Part shown: one piece after another, positions 1-11,700 of the stretch | Numbering within the stretch: position 1 is the first letter of the stretch | How the letters are laid out: every line of letters starts with the position of its first letter | From: Bombyx mori | Lineage: Eukaryota; Arthropoda; Insecta; Lepidoptera; Bombycidae | Direction: 5' to 3' | Assembly: GCF_030269925.1 (NCBI RefSeq) | Contig: NC_085121.1 | Coordinates: 17,625,501 to 17,689,500 of the forward strand | DNA: 64,000 nt | Position numbers and translations under genes: made by a program | Notes under the pieces: model-generated | Told to the model about the DNA's origin: nothing | Database searches by the model: none | What the model saw: the letters and a program-made list of their open reading frames with translations, nothing else

Positions 1-71
1 ACCCACGAAAGCTACCCAAGCTAGATACCACAATTGATTCAGCCACGACACACACTCTCGACTTATTATAT

Positions 72-235
72 TTTTTACCTTTATTGGCAGATGAGCATAC
101 GGCCCACCTGATGCTGAGTGGTTACAGTCGCCCATGGACTACAGCAATGCCAGGGGCAGAGCCAAGCCGCTGTTTACCGTTAAGTACTCCCCACAAGCCT
201 CGTTTGAAGAAGGACTTCTCCACGCCTTGGTATTA
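72..235 (-). repeat. 3' end of jockey-like LINE, family C (5'-truncated)
   Basis: Read on the - strand this matches the copies at 9801-9919, 25383-25510 and 35558-36039. It has the 'gcatacggcccacctgatg' block, the 'aatgccaggggcagagccaag' block and the upstream 'cctcgtttgaagaagg' block. The A-rich tail lies at the low-coordinate end (T-rich, about 65-80). Assignment to a jockey-like LINE comes from the coding remnant in the 36-kb copy. Short open frames across it are not genes. Confidence 0.6.
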
Positions 236-543
236 TACTACCGAGAGCAATAAAATTTCTGAACCCCATTACTTTACTGTCAAGCAGCTTCAACCACACT
301 CTATCTGTAATTGATTCATCAGTGACTTAAGACTCCTCAGTGTCAAAGCCCCCCACGGTGGAGGCTCACACAATGACCCAGAATTAATGATCGTCTCGAT
401 CCAGTATAATTCATTTCGGGGATAAAAAGTCGGAGAACTGACTTTTGTGCTCCAGATTTAAATATTCAATAATGGAGTTAACAATTCGATTCCGGGTTCA
501 CTTGTAACGTTTGTGATTACAATATCTTTCGCAAATTTCAGAA
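236..543. other. Unique AT-rich sequence
   Basis: Between a LINE tail and a Helitron-like element. No coding frame or repeated block recognised. Confidence 0.5.
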
Positions 544-983
544 TCTATATATTAATAAAATTAATACGTGAAGGAAAAACTTTGTATCCCTTTTTACGAA
601 AATTGCGCGGACGGAGGAGTATGAAATTTCCCACACTTATAGAAAATATAGAGAAGGAGTGCCAAATGTTAATATTTTTTTAAATTATGCCTAAAAAATA
701 CATGAAATCAATAAAAAACAATATTAAGCACACTACCATGTATTTGACGCACACACGCATGCACACTATTTATTTATTGTCAAACTTTTGTTCTTGACGT
801 CTGTGGTCAAATTGAGAATAGATTAAATATTGTTTGTCTTTATTAATATTTTTCTATAGTGTAGTCTTGGCGAAATTTGTGATTAAAGAAGTATAATAGT
901 CTTTGAAAATAAAATCATAGTAGTGTACAAACTTACAATTTCAATTAATTATAGTCGAATTTCGACTACTGCGGGACCACTAG
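544..983 (+). mobile_element. Non-autonomous Helitron-like element H1, copy 1
   Basis: It begins with TC after an A (TCTATATATTAATA) and ends with CTAG before a T, the A|T insertion pattern of Helitrons. A perfect palindromic hairpin (TAGTCGAA/TTCGACTA) sits 11 nt before the terminal CTAG. It has no TIR, no TSD and no coding capacity. Two other copies (1908-2559 and 19628-20093) share essentially the whole length, which fixes both ends. Mobilisation in trans by an autonomous Helitron is inferred. Confidence 0.75.
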
Positions 984-1221
984 TTTTAATAAATAAACAG
1001 CATGATTCTACCACCTTGCCCTCATTAAATAGTATTCATTTTGCAATAGCGTTATTATTATTTTATAAGCATCTATAATCGATTTCGAGTAGAAGTTCAA
1101 TTTAGCTAATTTTTAGCTTTAGGTAAAGTTAAATTAACTCTACAAAATACTAAATTAAATGCGAAATAAATTAAAATGTGTGTAGTTTATGAAAATACTA
1201 AATATTATTTCTCTATATTCT

Positions 1222-1312
1222 ACGATTAGATCTCAGAGCGAGAAGAAACTCGTCCTGGTGAAACTGGAAAGGCCTCCGGGCCACCGGTAATCCTTCAATC
1301 CTAAAAAAGACC
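1222..1312 (+). repeat. Short interspersed repeat, family D (probable LINE 3' end)
   Basis: The block 'gaaactggaaaggcc...' followed by 'aatcctaaaaaa' recurs in inverse orientation at 16219-16297. The shared A-rich terminus suggests a 5'-truncated retroelement tail. The family was not recognised. Confidence 0.45.
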
Positions 1313-1907
1313 GACAAGTATTAGCCATAGCTTGTTTTTTTTAAATGTCGTGCTGTTCCTAATTTATACATATTTACAAAATATAATATAAAAAAATATA
1401 ATTAATATTTACTGACATAATTTTTGAGGCCGAACCAATTTTTTTAGACTCCAAACGTGAATCGTTTCATACCTCATTTAAAATCACTTTTAAAATAATT
1501 CCACCAAAGCAATTCAGCAATAAAAGTTCACCATTAATAGACTGTCAATAGTAATCTGAGAGATAAAATATAATAAGAGTCTTAAATAGCAAAAATGTTG
1601 ATTGTATACGTGTAAACAAGACGCAAGATATTAAATTTTGTAAAACGGATACCCTCTTCGCAAACGATATCAGGCGTCGGTCTAAGACTGGTTGTCAAAA
1701 AGTAAGATTTCAGTAAACAAGATAAACGAAAAATTGAGTTTGGCTTGTTTATTTTGATTCTATAGACTTTCTCGTTTAGATGGATATTCTCTAGAAAATG
1801 CTTCTTCTTTAGGAAGGTTTTTGTTATTAGAGAATGTGTAGTAGGAAAACAATACTGGTTTCTTTTACAAATATTATTATTATTAATTCTGAAAGCTTAA
1901 ATAATAA
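1313..1907. other. Unique AT-rich sequence
   Basis: Lies between the family D tail and Helitron H1 copy 2. Nothing coding or repeated seen. Confidence 0.5.
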
Positions 1908-2559
1908 CTAGTGGTCCCGCAGTAGTCGTTAGCCCACTGAGTTTCTCGCCGGATCTTCTCAGTGGGTCGCGTTTCCGATCCGGTGGTAGATTCTGCGAAG
2001 CACTGCTCTTGCTAGGGTCAGTGTTAGCAACTCTCCGGTTGAGCTCCGCGAGCTCACCTACAAACGTTAGGGCGAAGCTGAAATAGCCTCTCAAGGCTAT
2101 CAGCATAGGTAGGGGAAAAAAAAAAAAAAAAAAACGCAGTAGTTGAAATTCGACTATAATGTTAATTGAAATTGTATGCTTAAACATTATTATGGTTCTA
2201 TTGTCAAATACTATTTATATTTCTAATATAATCACAGATTTCGCCAAAACTTACACTATAGATTACATGACATTAATATTAAACAATATTAATCTATTCG
2301 GAATTTGGCCACAGACTTTAAACATTAACAAAAGCTTGACAATTGACAAATAAGCAAAGAGTATAATTATATGTATGCGTGTGTGTCATGTTTTTTTTTA
2401 TTGATTTAATGTAAGTTTTATGCATAATTTAAAAAAAAATTAGCATTGTGCACTCCTTCTCTGTATTCGCTATAAGTGTGAGAAATTTCACACTCCTCCG
2501 TCCGCGCAATTTTCGTAAAAAGTGGTACAAAGTTTTTACTTCACGTATTAATATATAGA
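1908..2559 (-). mobile_element. Helitron-like H1, copy 2, interrupted by a LINE
   Basis: The terminal CTAG (3' end, - strand) is at 1908-1911 and the 5' TC is at 2558-2559, flanked by A and T as expected. The body matches copies 544-983 and 19628-20093, once an inserted jockey-like LINE tail (1929-2134) is removed. It lies inverted relative to copy 1, about 0.9 kb away. Confidence 0.75.
1929..2134 (+). mobile_element. 5'-truncated jockey-like LINE, family B, nested in Helitron H1
   Basis: It contains the 'cccactgagtttctcgccgg' block, the 'gatccggtggtagattctgc' block, the 'agcctctcaaggctatcag' terminus and a poly(A) run (2116-2134). It is flanked by near-perfect 11-bp duplications of H1 sequence: cgcagtagtcg (1918-1928) and cgcagtagttg (2135-2145). 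These prove target-primed insertion into an existing H1 copy. Longer copies at 8029-8447 and 21160-21519 include the C-terminal coding region. Confidence 0.8.
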
Positions 2560-3217
2560 TATTTTATACTATACTAGACTTGTAGACATTATATTAAACT
2601 GCGGCGTAGAATGTTCAACTCCTATTATTTGATTTTTTGGATTCAATTTTTTTTGGACAAATTTTAAGCCTGATTAGAAAATATTTTTTTACATTCAAAT
2701 TACCAAACCGTTTTTATCGATTTCTTCTCAAATACTCCTAAATACATCTCTTAAATGCATTCAAATTAAGGAATCAAAATAATAATAAAAACCGACCAAA
2801 GAAATTACAGCTAACTGCACAAAAAAATTGCAAGTCGGTTCATTGTTTCTGCTTATCAAGGGGCCTGGTCCATAATAGACGGATAATCTGGTAATTGGTG
2901 GAGCTATTATGGGCTGAATATGTGGCCGTTTCAACAATTACAGGCGCATGGATTATCCGGACATAATAGAAATGTAGGCTCGACTAATGCTGATACATAA
3001 TAACGACTGCCTTTTAGATAATATTCTTGTATTATTTTCGGGTTGGTAGAGTTGATGAAATTGCTATAATATTTTATTATTTATTAGATTAGCTTGACTT
3101 GCCTATATCCAATTGTAATTGGGTTATCAGCACTACCAGATAGATATGTGCAAATAATTGTATTTTTGACATCCAAAACATGGAAATTTATTGGTGGTGG
3201 TAAGTGGTAGATTATTT
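2560..3217. other. Unique AT-rich sequence
   Basis: No gene, tRNA or repeated block recognised. Confidence 0.5.
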
Positions 3218-3443
3218 ACTGGTGGTAGGACGTCCTGTGTGTCCGCACGGGTAGGTACCACAACTTCTGCCGTGAAGCAGTAATACGTTTCGGTCTGAAG
3301 GGTAGGGCAGCCGTTATAGCTATACTGAGATCTTAGAACTTATATCTCAAGGCGCATTTACGTTGTAGATGTCTATGGGCTCCAGTAACCACTCAACACC
3401 AGGTGGGCTTTGGGCTCGTCCACCCATTTAAGCAATAAAAAAA
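3218..3443 (+). repeat. Bm1 SINE, 5'-truncated
   Basis: Carries the Bm1 tail from 'ctggtggtaggacg' to 'taagcaataaaaaaa'. It has a few internal deletions relative to the full copy at 16298-16738. Confidence 0.85.
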
Positions 3444-4625
3444 TCCTATTTTCAACCGTCTCTCATATCTTCTTCACAAGTCTTTTGATTATTCAAATAC
3501 ATAATAAGATCAGTCCGAAATCTCCCGCCATGGTCTTCAACATAATACTCGTATAGGGCTGTACCTATTTTTTTAATATGATCACCATTATCCCTGGGAA
3601 ACAGAATTATTCACATAGTCCTGTATCTTCTGCGCCGTTAGCTGTATCGGTCTCGAGGGCCGTTCGCGCGTTGAAATTGATTAACGTCTCGACGCATTAT
3701 AGGGTTAAGTACGTGTTAGCTTAATTAAGGATACATAACTTCAGATACATTAATTTGTTCGAGATAATATGTTTATTTAATGATCTCGTGGAAATAAATT
3801 AGAATCTTTTGAAACATATTTTGTTAACTTCTGATAAAACATCGAGGAATGAAAAGGTCCCTTAAAAACGCTACGGTCTACAGATTTTAGACCAATTTGT
3901 GAATGTTCGTGAAAAATAATTAAATTAGCTGCTACTATTTGCACATGATTCACCGAATTCAAGAATTTATTGCTCTATCCCGAGTTGCTAATTAGGTCAG
4001 TGTACTTAGTGTGAGTTTTTTAACGTTCTCGATATCGTAAAAGTTAACTTAAATGTGTATGCAGTTTGAACAGCGGCAAATGTATGCAAACGTTCCAGCT
4101 CCACAACACATGTAAGTTCTTCAATAAATACGTCCTTACCATTATTGATATTAGTGGAATTCAAATGCTTACATTTCAAATGCTTACAAGAACAAAATTT
4201 CACTTATGTGTGCTCAGCTTCCTCTTTAAGTATTCCTATTGGTAGAAGTAAGCAGCAATCCCAATGTACTTGTGATAACCATCAATACTTTTAGATCTAG
4301 TAACGACTGGTAAATACGAAATCTATATTTGTAAGCCAACAACAACTTTCAAACAAGAAATACAAAATAAAAGGAAAATCTAATGTTTTTTTATCAAAGA
4401 TGTCTTTTGTAGAAAATCGACTCTTTGGAGTCAATGGATTGCCTTTTATTTGGTTTTCCCCTGAAAGCGAATGATTTAGTTCAGGGAATAATTCTGGAAA
4501 TCGCACTGATGTGTTAATTACTTTTTTTTTGTTGAAGACACATAAAAGCAAGCACTTAACATCTATGCTATTTGGCATTGGTAACTATTTTGGACAATTG
4601 TAAATATTTTTTTATATATACTATT
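3444..4625. other. Unique sequence, no supported gene
   Basis: Short open frames of 60-90 codons occur on the - strand here, but they have biased composition and no recognisable domain or splice context. Confidence 0.5.
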
Positions 4626-4925
4626 ACCATCCTATCGTCATGAACTCTGATGCGAAGGGAAATGACAACCCTTACACTATACAATCACTGGTGGTAGGAC
4701 GTCTTGTGAGTCCACACAGTTAGGTACCACCACCCTGCCTATTTCTGCCGTGAAGCAGTAATGCGTTTCGGTTTGAAGGGTGGGGCAGTCGTTGTAACTA
4801 TACTTGAGACCTTGGAACTTATATCTCAAGGTGAGTGGCGCATTTACGTTGTGGATGTCTATGGGCTCCAGTAACCACTTAACACTATGTAGGCTGTAAG
4901 CTCGTCCACCCATCTAACCATTAAA
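4626..4925 (+). repeat. Bm1-type tail with an alternative, non-tRNA head
   Basis: The Bm1 tail starts at about 4687. It is preceded by a block (accatcctatcgtcatga, then caacccttacactatacaatc) that also precedes the tail in the - strand copy at 7469-7765. The head is therefore part of a repeat unit different from the tRNA-headed Bm1. Confidence 0.7.
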
Positions 4926-4929
4926 GGTT

Positions 4930-5205
4930 TAAACTCCCACAGGCAGGCTCTAAATTTTCGGATGAAATACGTACTTAACAAAATCGAGCGTCTTTCACGA
5001 TGAAGGCATAACATCATGTAATATAAATCAAAACTGGCATAATTTATAATTTGTCTGATTATGAGCGGTAGTGCACCTTGTGAGCCCCTACGGGTTGATA
5101 CCATCACCCTGCCTATTTCTTCTGTGAAGCTGTAATGCGTAGAGCAGTCGTTATAAAGTAAAAAACTGAGGCTTAGTACTCACGTCTCAAAGTGTACATA
5201 AAAAT
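4930..5205 (+). repeat. Degraded Bm1 SINE
   Basis: Follows Bm1 order with many substitutions: 'gatgaaatacgtacttaac', a 'cacgatgaagg' equivalent, 'ataatttataatttgt', 'ccctgcctatttct'. The tail is mostly lost. An old copy. Confidence 0.6.
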
Positions 5206-5405
5206 GTTTTTTTTTATTGCTTAGATGGGTGGACGAGCTCACAGCCCACCTGGTGTTAAGTGGTTACTGAAGCCTATAGACATATATAATGTAAATGCGC
5301 CACCCACCTTCAGATATAAGTTCTAAGGTCTCAAGTATATTTGTTACAACGGCTGCCCCACCTTTCAAACCGAAACGCATAACTGCTTCACGGCAGAAAT
5401 AGGCA
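5206..5405 (-). repeat. Bm1 SINE, 5'-truncated
   Basis: Poly(T) at 5207-5216, then the inverse of the Bm1 tail (gcttagatgggtggacgagc) as far as the 'cacggcagaaataggc' block. Confidence 0.85.
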
Positions 5406-7181
5406 TAAAAATGTAATAATAAGTATAGAATAGGGATCGCAGCACTTAAAATAGAACTTCCACTGTTCCAAAATCTTCTTTTATAATAATAATTAAAAAA
5501 ATAATTAACACTTTTATTACGCCTTTCTCATTTTTTAACCGTCTTCGCCATCTTCCAATTCTCTCTCATTCTGTCTGTCATTCTTTTCTCCCTTTCATTC
5601 CGTTTTCTCTCACTCACGTTTTAACGCTCCGATCCACACTCTTTTCATACCTTCCGTTCTTACCAATCCTACATAAGTATTATAAACTTTGTTTAGTCAA
5701 ACTAAAAAATACCAATATTTCTATAAAATTAAGAGAATAACTTAAAAATCTATATCCCATATTGGGATAGTTTTTGGGTTGTCAAGCAATGCAAAACAAT
5801 AGATTGCGATAGAATACATATTATATAATTTAGAGCATTGTGAATTGCCTCTCTCTGTGTATTTCAACCATTAGCCGTCCACAAATAACCCTTAAATGTT
5901 TGACCAGACGTATCCGTTCCAAATGGTTAGATTGGACGTTGATCACTTACCAGCCCAGGTGTCGGAGCCCAAAAATGATCACAAAACCAATTTTACCTTA
6001 AGACGTTTTACTAATCAAAGGAGGCGGTGCCCTTTCGGAGAGTCTTCTCTTGAATTAATCTGTCCCTTTTGGGGTCGAGTCATGAAATATTCGTGGAAGG
6101 GACGGCTAGTATAGGAGCTGTGAATTGTTTATATGAAATTACGGAGTCTTAATAAATGCTGATTCTTTTTTTGTCTCGCGCACGATATTCAGAAAGCGAT
6201 GCTTCTCCTTCTTGAAGCGCTGAAGGTCTCGGAGGATAACCAAAATCCTGGTTCTTTCCTAGAATAATGCAATACATTTTTAATTAACATTAATTGAAGA
6301 AAGTATTCAGAGGTAGCACTTCTTTTTGTAACAGAGCATTGTCAAATGAATAAAGGTACTGTAATAATCACATTCCACTCTCTTATACTAAGCTTTTCCA
6401 AAGAATATTCAGCCTGATGAATCAGTCCTAAGGCCGGCAGATATTAAATATTGATCCAGCAGGACCTTCGAGGGAAATGGCGAAGTTTTTCCCGTGAAAA
6501 TATGGATATATTCATTATTCATGTTATGACCAGAAAAGTATTCATGTTAGATTAAAGAATCCGAGTGTTATTATTGTGCGAAAAATGTCTCATAGAATAT
6601 GAATTTCATGCGGACGGTTTTTATGTATGTTAAAATACGCAAATACATAACAGATAAATGTATTTTTCTTTTTCAACCGATTTTATTCATACCTTTTATT
6701 TATTTAACAAAAGCTGTCGAACTTTAGCATTAACAAAAAAAATGGAAATTGTTTTTTTTTTAAATTGAAAATCAGGTTAAATATGTTTTTCTGTTTTGTC
6801 CGTAAAAAATATTTCGATTTTATTTATTCCGTAGCTATTGACGAGGCTTATTGTTCTTACTTTAAAGATTTGCAATATGTTCTTTACGCAATACTAAAAA
6901 AATTCTTGTATCATATGGATACCTTGCATAATACATTTTATGTGTATCCCAGCAAATTCTTGTTTTAGATTTTTTCAATATGACATTTGTTTTAGTATAT
7001 TTTATATCGGGTACTTCATAAAAAAGGGATTTCTTCCTTTTTTGTCCTTCGTAGGCGACAATGGCAGGCGTGACGTATCGAATGCAAGCACCACATACGT
7101 GTCACATGCAACAAATTTACTCGACTTCTTCATCGGATCGACGTATTGTTAATCCGGATAAATTTTTTATTGGAATTTCTT
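5406..7181. other. Unique AT-rich sequence
   Basis: No domain-bearing reading frame. The frames at 5896-6114, 6765-6968 and 6940-7152 are short, low-complexity and have no recognised homology. There is no repeated block shared with the rest of the window. Confidence 0.45.
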
Positions 7182-7310
7182 ATCATCATCATCTCAGCCT
7201 GTCCACCGTCCACTGCGGAACATAGACCTCTCCGATTGATATCGAGTGCGGCCGGACTATTGCCATCTGCATCCAACGTGACTCAGCGATTTCCACAGAC
7301 CGTAATTCAT
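7182..7310 (-). repeat. 3' tail of RTE-like LINE
   Basis: On the - strand it reads '...aggtctatgttccgcagtgg' and then runs into (GAT)n (7182-7195). This 'tatgttcc-gcagtggac' plus (GAT)n ending recurs in other tails here (26323-26432, 27940-28020). Only the extreme 3' end is present. Confidence 0.55.
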
Positions 7311-7468
7311 ATCAGTGCAGTATAATTTAGGTTAATAACAGATACGAAAAACGAGGAATAATAAGGTAGGGCGTATTGCAAGCGTGCTTCGAGCCCATAG
7401 AAATCGTAACATCAATGTCGCCATTGTCCTTGAAACATAAAGCCTAAATCCAAATTGGTTTTTCATTC

Positions 7469-7765
7469 TTTTTTTATTGTATAGTTGGGTGGACGAGCTC
7501 AAGGCCCACCAGATGTTAAGTGATTACTGGAACCCATAGACATCTACAACGTAAATACCGCCATCTACCTGGAGATGTGAGTTCTAAGGTCTCAGTATAG
7601 TACAACGGCTGCTCCACTCTTCAAACCGAAACGCATTACTGCTTCACGCCAGAAATAAGCGGGGTGGTGGTACCTATCCGTGTGGACTCACAAGACGTCC
7701 TACCACCAGTGATTGTATAGTGTAAGGGTTGTTACTACCCATCATCATGACGATAGGATGGTGAT
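7469..7765 (-). repeat. Bm1-type tail with the alternative head
   Basis: The inverse Bm1 tail begins after a T-run at 7469. Past its 5' boundary (about 7705) the homology continues into the same head block seen at 4626-4686, ending with tcatgacgataggatggt (7745-7762). Confidence 0.75.
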
Positions 7766-8028
7766 ACATGGCTTTGTAAGCTCACAAGACGCCTTACCAC
7801 TTACTTTTTTATTTTTATGTTTGTTATACAGACTCCTAAAATGCGAAAGTCATTTGTAATTATTTGTTATTGGTACTCATCTGCAGAGCTTAAACACCGA
7901 CCACTTGCCTCTTGTTTTTTAAGCTATGATTGTACCAATACGTTTCTGATAAAACGATACTAACATACATAAACGGATGGAACAAACAATAGTTATTCAG
8001 TCAGTAAGTATCTACAGTCGGCATCATT

Positions 8029-8447
8029 GCGCCACTTTGAGAAGGTGGCACGACATGAAAACCTTCTTGTCGTGGCCGCTGGAAATTATATACCCGATCC
8101 TGTAGACCAAATGGTCAATAGTCGACGTCGCCCGAAACACGTCATTACGGATCCTCCCTATCCATCAACGGTGCTTTTAAGTATCACAAACACCAGTCAC
8201 CGTCCACGTCGAACTCGTCGCTTGCGACGAAGGGCTCGACGAGCGAATCAACCCACAGATACAGCCCACTGAGTTTCTTGCCGGATTTTCTCAGTGGGTC
8301 GCGTTTCCGATCCGGTGGTAGATTCTGCAAAGCAACTGCTCTTACTAGGGCCAGTGTTAGCAACACTCCGGTTTGAGCCCCGTGAGCTCGCCTACATGTT
8401 AGGGCGAAGCTGAAATAGCCTCTCAAGGCTATCAGCATAGGTAGGAA
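8029..8447 (+). pseudogene. Jockey-like LINE family B, C-terminal coding remnant plus 3' UTR
   Basis: A 5'-truncated retroelement. The + frame from about 8027 reads HFEKVARHENLLVVAAGNY, then PDPVDQMVNSRRRPKHVI. This resembles the extreme C-terminus of jockey-clade reverse transcriptase proteins (a basic RRRPKHV block near the end). Coding ends at TGA 8270-8272. The 3' UTR matches the nested copy at 1929-2134 and ends 'agcctctcaaggctatcag...gtagg' plus an A-run. Related copies are at 21160-21519 and 54380-54870. Clade assignment is from memory of the motif, not from a search. The copy is non-functional because endonuclease and polymerase are absent. Confidence 0.7.
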
Positions 8448-8871
8448 ATAAAAATAGTTATTCGTCATGTAATAATTCATAGCTTCATTTAGCTGTGATT
8501 AAATATATCTGACTGTTATTTGTTTTAATCACCGGACCAAGGTAGCTACTAATCGGCTGTCACGAAAACCAATAAAATATCTCGATGACGAGACAGCTTA
8601 TCCCAGTCGTTCCGACGAACGTATTCCAATAAAACGACGCTAAATAAATCAGTAGGCGATTCAATCAAACGAATACTGAACAGAAATGAACGCGAACGAT
8701 GAACGTATAAATTAAATTGATTATGTACATAGAGTGTGCTCAGTAAATATTCTGTTATGTTTTTGTATTTGTCCTGTAGTAGGATGTTTATTCTTCTTAT
8801 CATTTAATTACAAATCATTAAATGTTGCACGTTGGGAATAACCTATGTTAGGAATTACCTATTTTTATTAA

Positions 8872-9106
8872 TTTATTACTTAGATAGTTGGACGAGCTCA
8901 CAGCCCACCTGGTGCTAGGTGGTTACTGGAGCCCGTAGACATCTACAACGTAAATGCACCACCTACCTTGAGATATAAGTTCTAAGGTCTCAGTATGGTT
9001 ACAACGGCTGCCCCACCTTTCAAATCGAAACGCATTACTGCTTCACGGTAGAAATAGGCAGGGCGGTGGTACCTACCCGTGCGGACTCACAAGAGGTCCT
9101 ACCTCA
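8872..9106 (-). repeat. Bm1 SINE, 5'-truncated
   Basis: Inverse Bm1 tail, from 'attacttagatagttggacg' to 'gcggactcacaagaggtcct'. Confidence 0.85.
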
Positions 9107-9800
9107 TAAGTAATCATAAAAATAACAATCATAAAACTAAGAAAAGCTTTTCATCAAGATAATGTGACCAATTAATGATATCTTAGCAGAAAACATTTGC
9201 ATCTCGCAACCAGAAATATTTCTATTTCAGAGAAACAAATTATCCAAATCCAATTATCACATTTTAATCACCTTTAAACTAGCTGTATCTGTCAGTTTAT
9301 GTGTTTAGCTATGACCCCAATGAACATAAAATGAATACAGAGTATAGTAGACGGTAGCGTCTATCAAACTATTTTTGCTTGACCCACTTTTAAAATATCC
9401 CTACAGATATGTCGCTTGATTTAAAAATTATCCTCGATTGCATCTATCCCATAACGTTATCACGTATCCCGAGATCAAATTGCGCGTTCATACGTTCTCG
9501 TGATGGGTAAGAGAGATCGCAACCAGAGCTTAGTTCGAAGAGGGGCAGAATTAAAATCAATACTTTGGTACCAGTATATTGCGAGAACAGTATGTCAACT
9601 GGAGAGATTTCGATGATAAACTGAGATATAGGAAAACTTAAACTAACTAAGAATTTGCTTTATCGGATTAGAGTAACTTTTAAAGTTTGTCTTTTAGCTA
9701 AACCTTTAGATAATTCTAAGTAGATGATTTTTATTGGTTCTCTTCACATTTAAATGTGATTGCCAATTACATTTACTTTTTCAGAGTCTAAAAAGCAATT
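9107..9800. other. Unique sequence
   Basis: No gene or repeat recognised between the Bm1 copy and the LINE tail. Confidence 0.5.
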
Positions 9801-9919
9801 TTCGGTAGGCAGCGGCTTGGCTCTGCCCCTGGCATTGCTGAAGTCCATGGGCGACGGTAACCACTCACCATCAGGTGGGCCGTATGCTCGTCTGCCTACA
9901 AGGGTAATAAAAAAAATCA
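9801..9919 (+). repeat. 3' end of jockey-like LINE, family C
   Basis: Reads 'tcggtaggcagcggcttggc', then 'ggtgggccgtatgctcgtc', ending in 'aataaaaaaaa'. This copy shows the sense orientation and A-rich terminus of family C most clearly. Confidence 0.7.
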
Positions 9920-10287
9920 ATAACATTTTGTTCATAAAATTATCGAAATAATGTTAAACTACTGCTGGCTACATTTGTGATGAGGGAAAGATCATGCGAC
10001 ATGGATAAACTGGGCAAAGGCATATTTTACAGTTGAATAACTACAATGCTATAGAACTTTGGCTCTTATTACGCTCGCAATAGGGAGGAATGTTCCGATA
10101 GATAAAGGTTTTGAATCGGAGCACTCTGTTTTGTTCACGGTCCACTTTACAGGATAAAGTGCGTTTGGCTTTAACGCATTTTGCCTTTTTCTGAAGCTCA
10201 AAAAAGCTTGCGCTGTGCTACAGATATTTCATGTTACGTTGACAGGTTTTTATTGGAGAAATATGCTCAGCTTCTTTTTATTAGGTA

Positions 10288-10577
10288 CTAGCTGACCTGG
10301 CATAATTCGTAGTGCCTCAATCGGTAAATAAAAGACCTAAACTTTTGTATAAAATAAACTTAAAACAAACAAAAGGAATCCGTCCTACGGGGGACACATC
10401 AAAGAGAAAACAAAATTGTTATTTTTATTTAATTCCGAGCATTTTCATATTTATCTACCTTTTAAACCTTCTCTGGACTTCCACAAATAATTGAAGACCA
10501 AAATTAGCCAAATCGGTCCAGCCGTTCTCGAGTTTTAGCGAGACTAACGAACAGCAATTCATTTATATATATAGAGA
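10288..10577 (-). mobile_element. Non-autonomous Helitron-like element H2, copy 1
   Basis: On the - strand it starts TCTCTATATATA, contains 'gctgttcgttagtctcgct' and 'tttggctaattttggtcttg', and ends in CTAG at 10288-10291. Flanking bases are A and T. Other copies are 17175-17419, 21814-22146 and 34927-35174. An imperfect hairpin in GGCACT..AGTCTGCC lies 7 nt before CTAG in well-preserved copies. No coding capacity. Confidence 0.7.
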
Positions 10578-11700
10578 TAAAAGCAGATCGAGAAAGGAAG
10601 TTGAAATTGTCTTCCTCGAGTATTTCTACAGATACAGATTACTTCGGTATTTCGATTCGACCCGTGCGCAAGTTTACAGCAATATACAGGTAACAGTACC
10701 TTAGTATCAGTTGTATTTTCTACGTTTTACGCGAGCCGTAGACGTAATTAAAGCCGCTATATAACTGTTTTATCTGGAGTTTATTATTTACTCTTTATTA
10801 TATCTGACGTTTCGAATACTTTATATTTTGTCGTGATCACCGATGACAAAGATAGCTAATTTTAAACATTTGAATATTTTGCTTACTACCATCGGATTTC
10901 ATAGAGAAATAGAAAATAAAAGAAACGCGATATTATACTATAAAATAGTTTTTAACCACGTCAATACCATGGTGAATATTTTGATTGATAGAAATAGAAT
11001 ACTACATATTTAAAAAACATATTTCAAAACAAATTAATATACACTAAAAACAATAATCATCGAAATCGGTTGGCGTGATATTGAGTTATTTAGTTATTCA
11101 TCTATTTATCGCGCACGTACTTAATGCAAATTTAATACTTATATGGTTTTCTCATGGATACCATTATCAGAACTGGACTAAATTGAAATGGGACCACGCG
11201 GAAAGCGTCAGCTTTCTAATAAAAAAAGAATCGTCAAGATCGATTCACCCAGTCAAAAGTTATGAGGTCACAAACATAAAAAAAATGTAAATAGGCATGC
11301 TTTAACAAAAAACCGACTTCAAATATAAAAAAAATGATTTTAACTTTCTGTATTCTAAACGGAAATGTCGAACCTAATATTACAGACAAATACAAAAAAG
11401 TGTCAGTTCTCACACGAGTAGTATCTATTGGAAGAGTATGGTAGTATCAGCTTGTCCTGTAGACAGTTTGCTCTCTATAGAACTAACAAACTATGCTGAC
11501 TAAGGGACCCGAAGTAAATGCTAACCTGCGACAACAGAGCTCGACATTATTACCTTGTTTGTGCCTATTCAGACTAACCTGACACATCTCTAAAATCCTT
11601 CATCCTGTACATTAACTATAGTACTTACAAAATAATACATAGAACCAAGTAGAACAATTAGGTCGTTAGAATTTTTGAGCCATTGCGGCAATTTTAATAC
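10578..11700. other. Unique AT-rich sequence
   Basis: One 71-codon frame (11075-11290) has no recognisable domain. No shared repeat seen. Confidence 0.45.
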
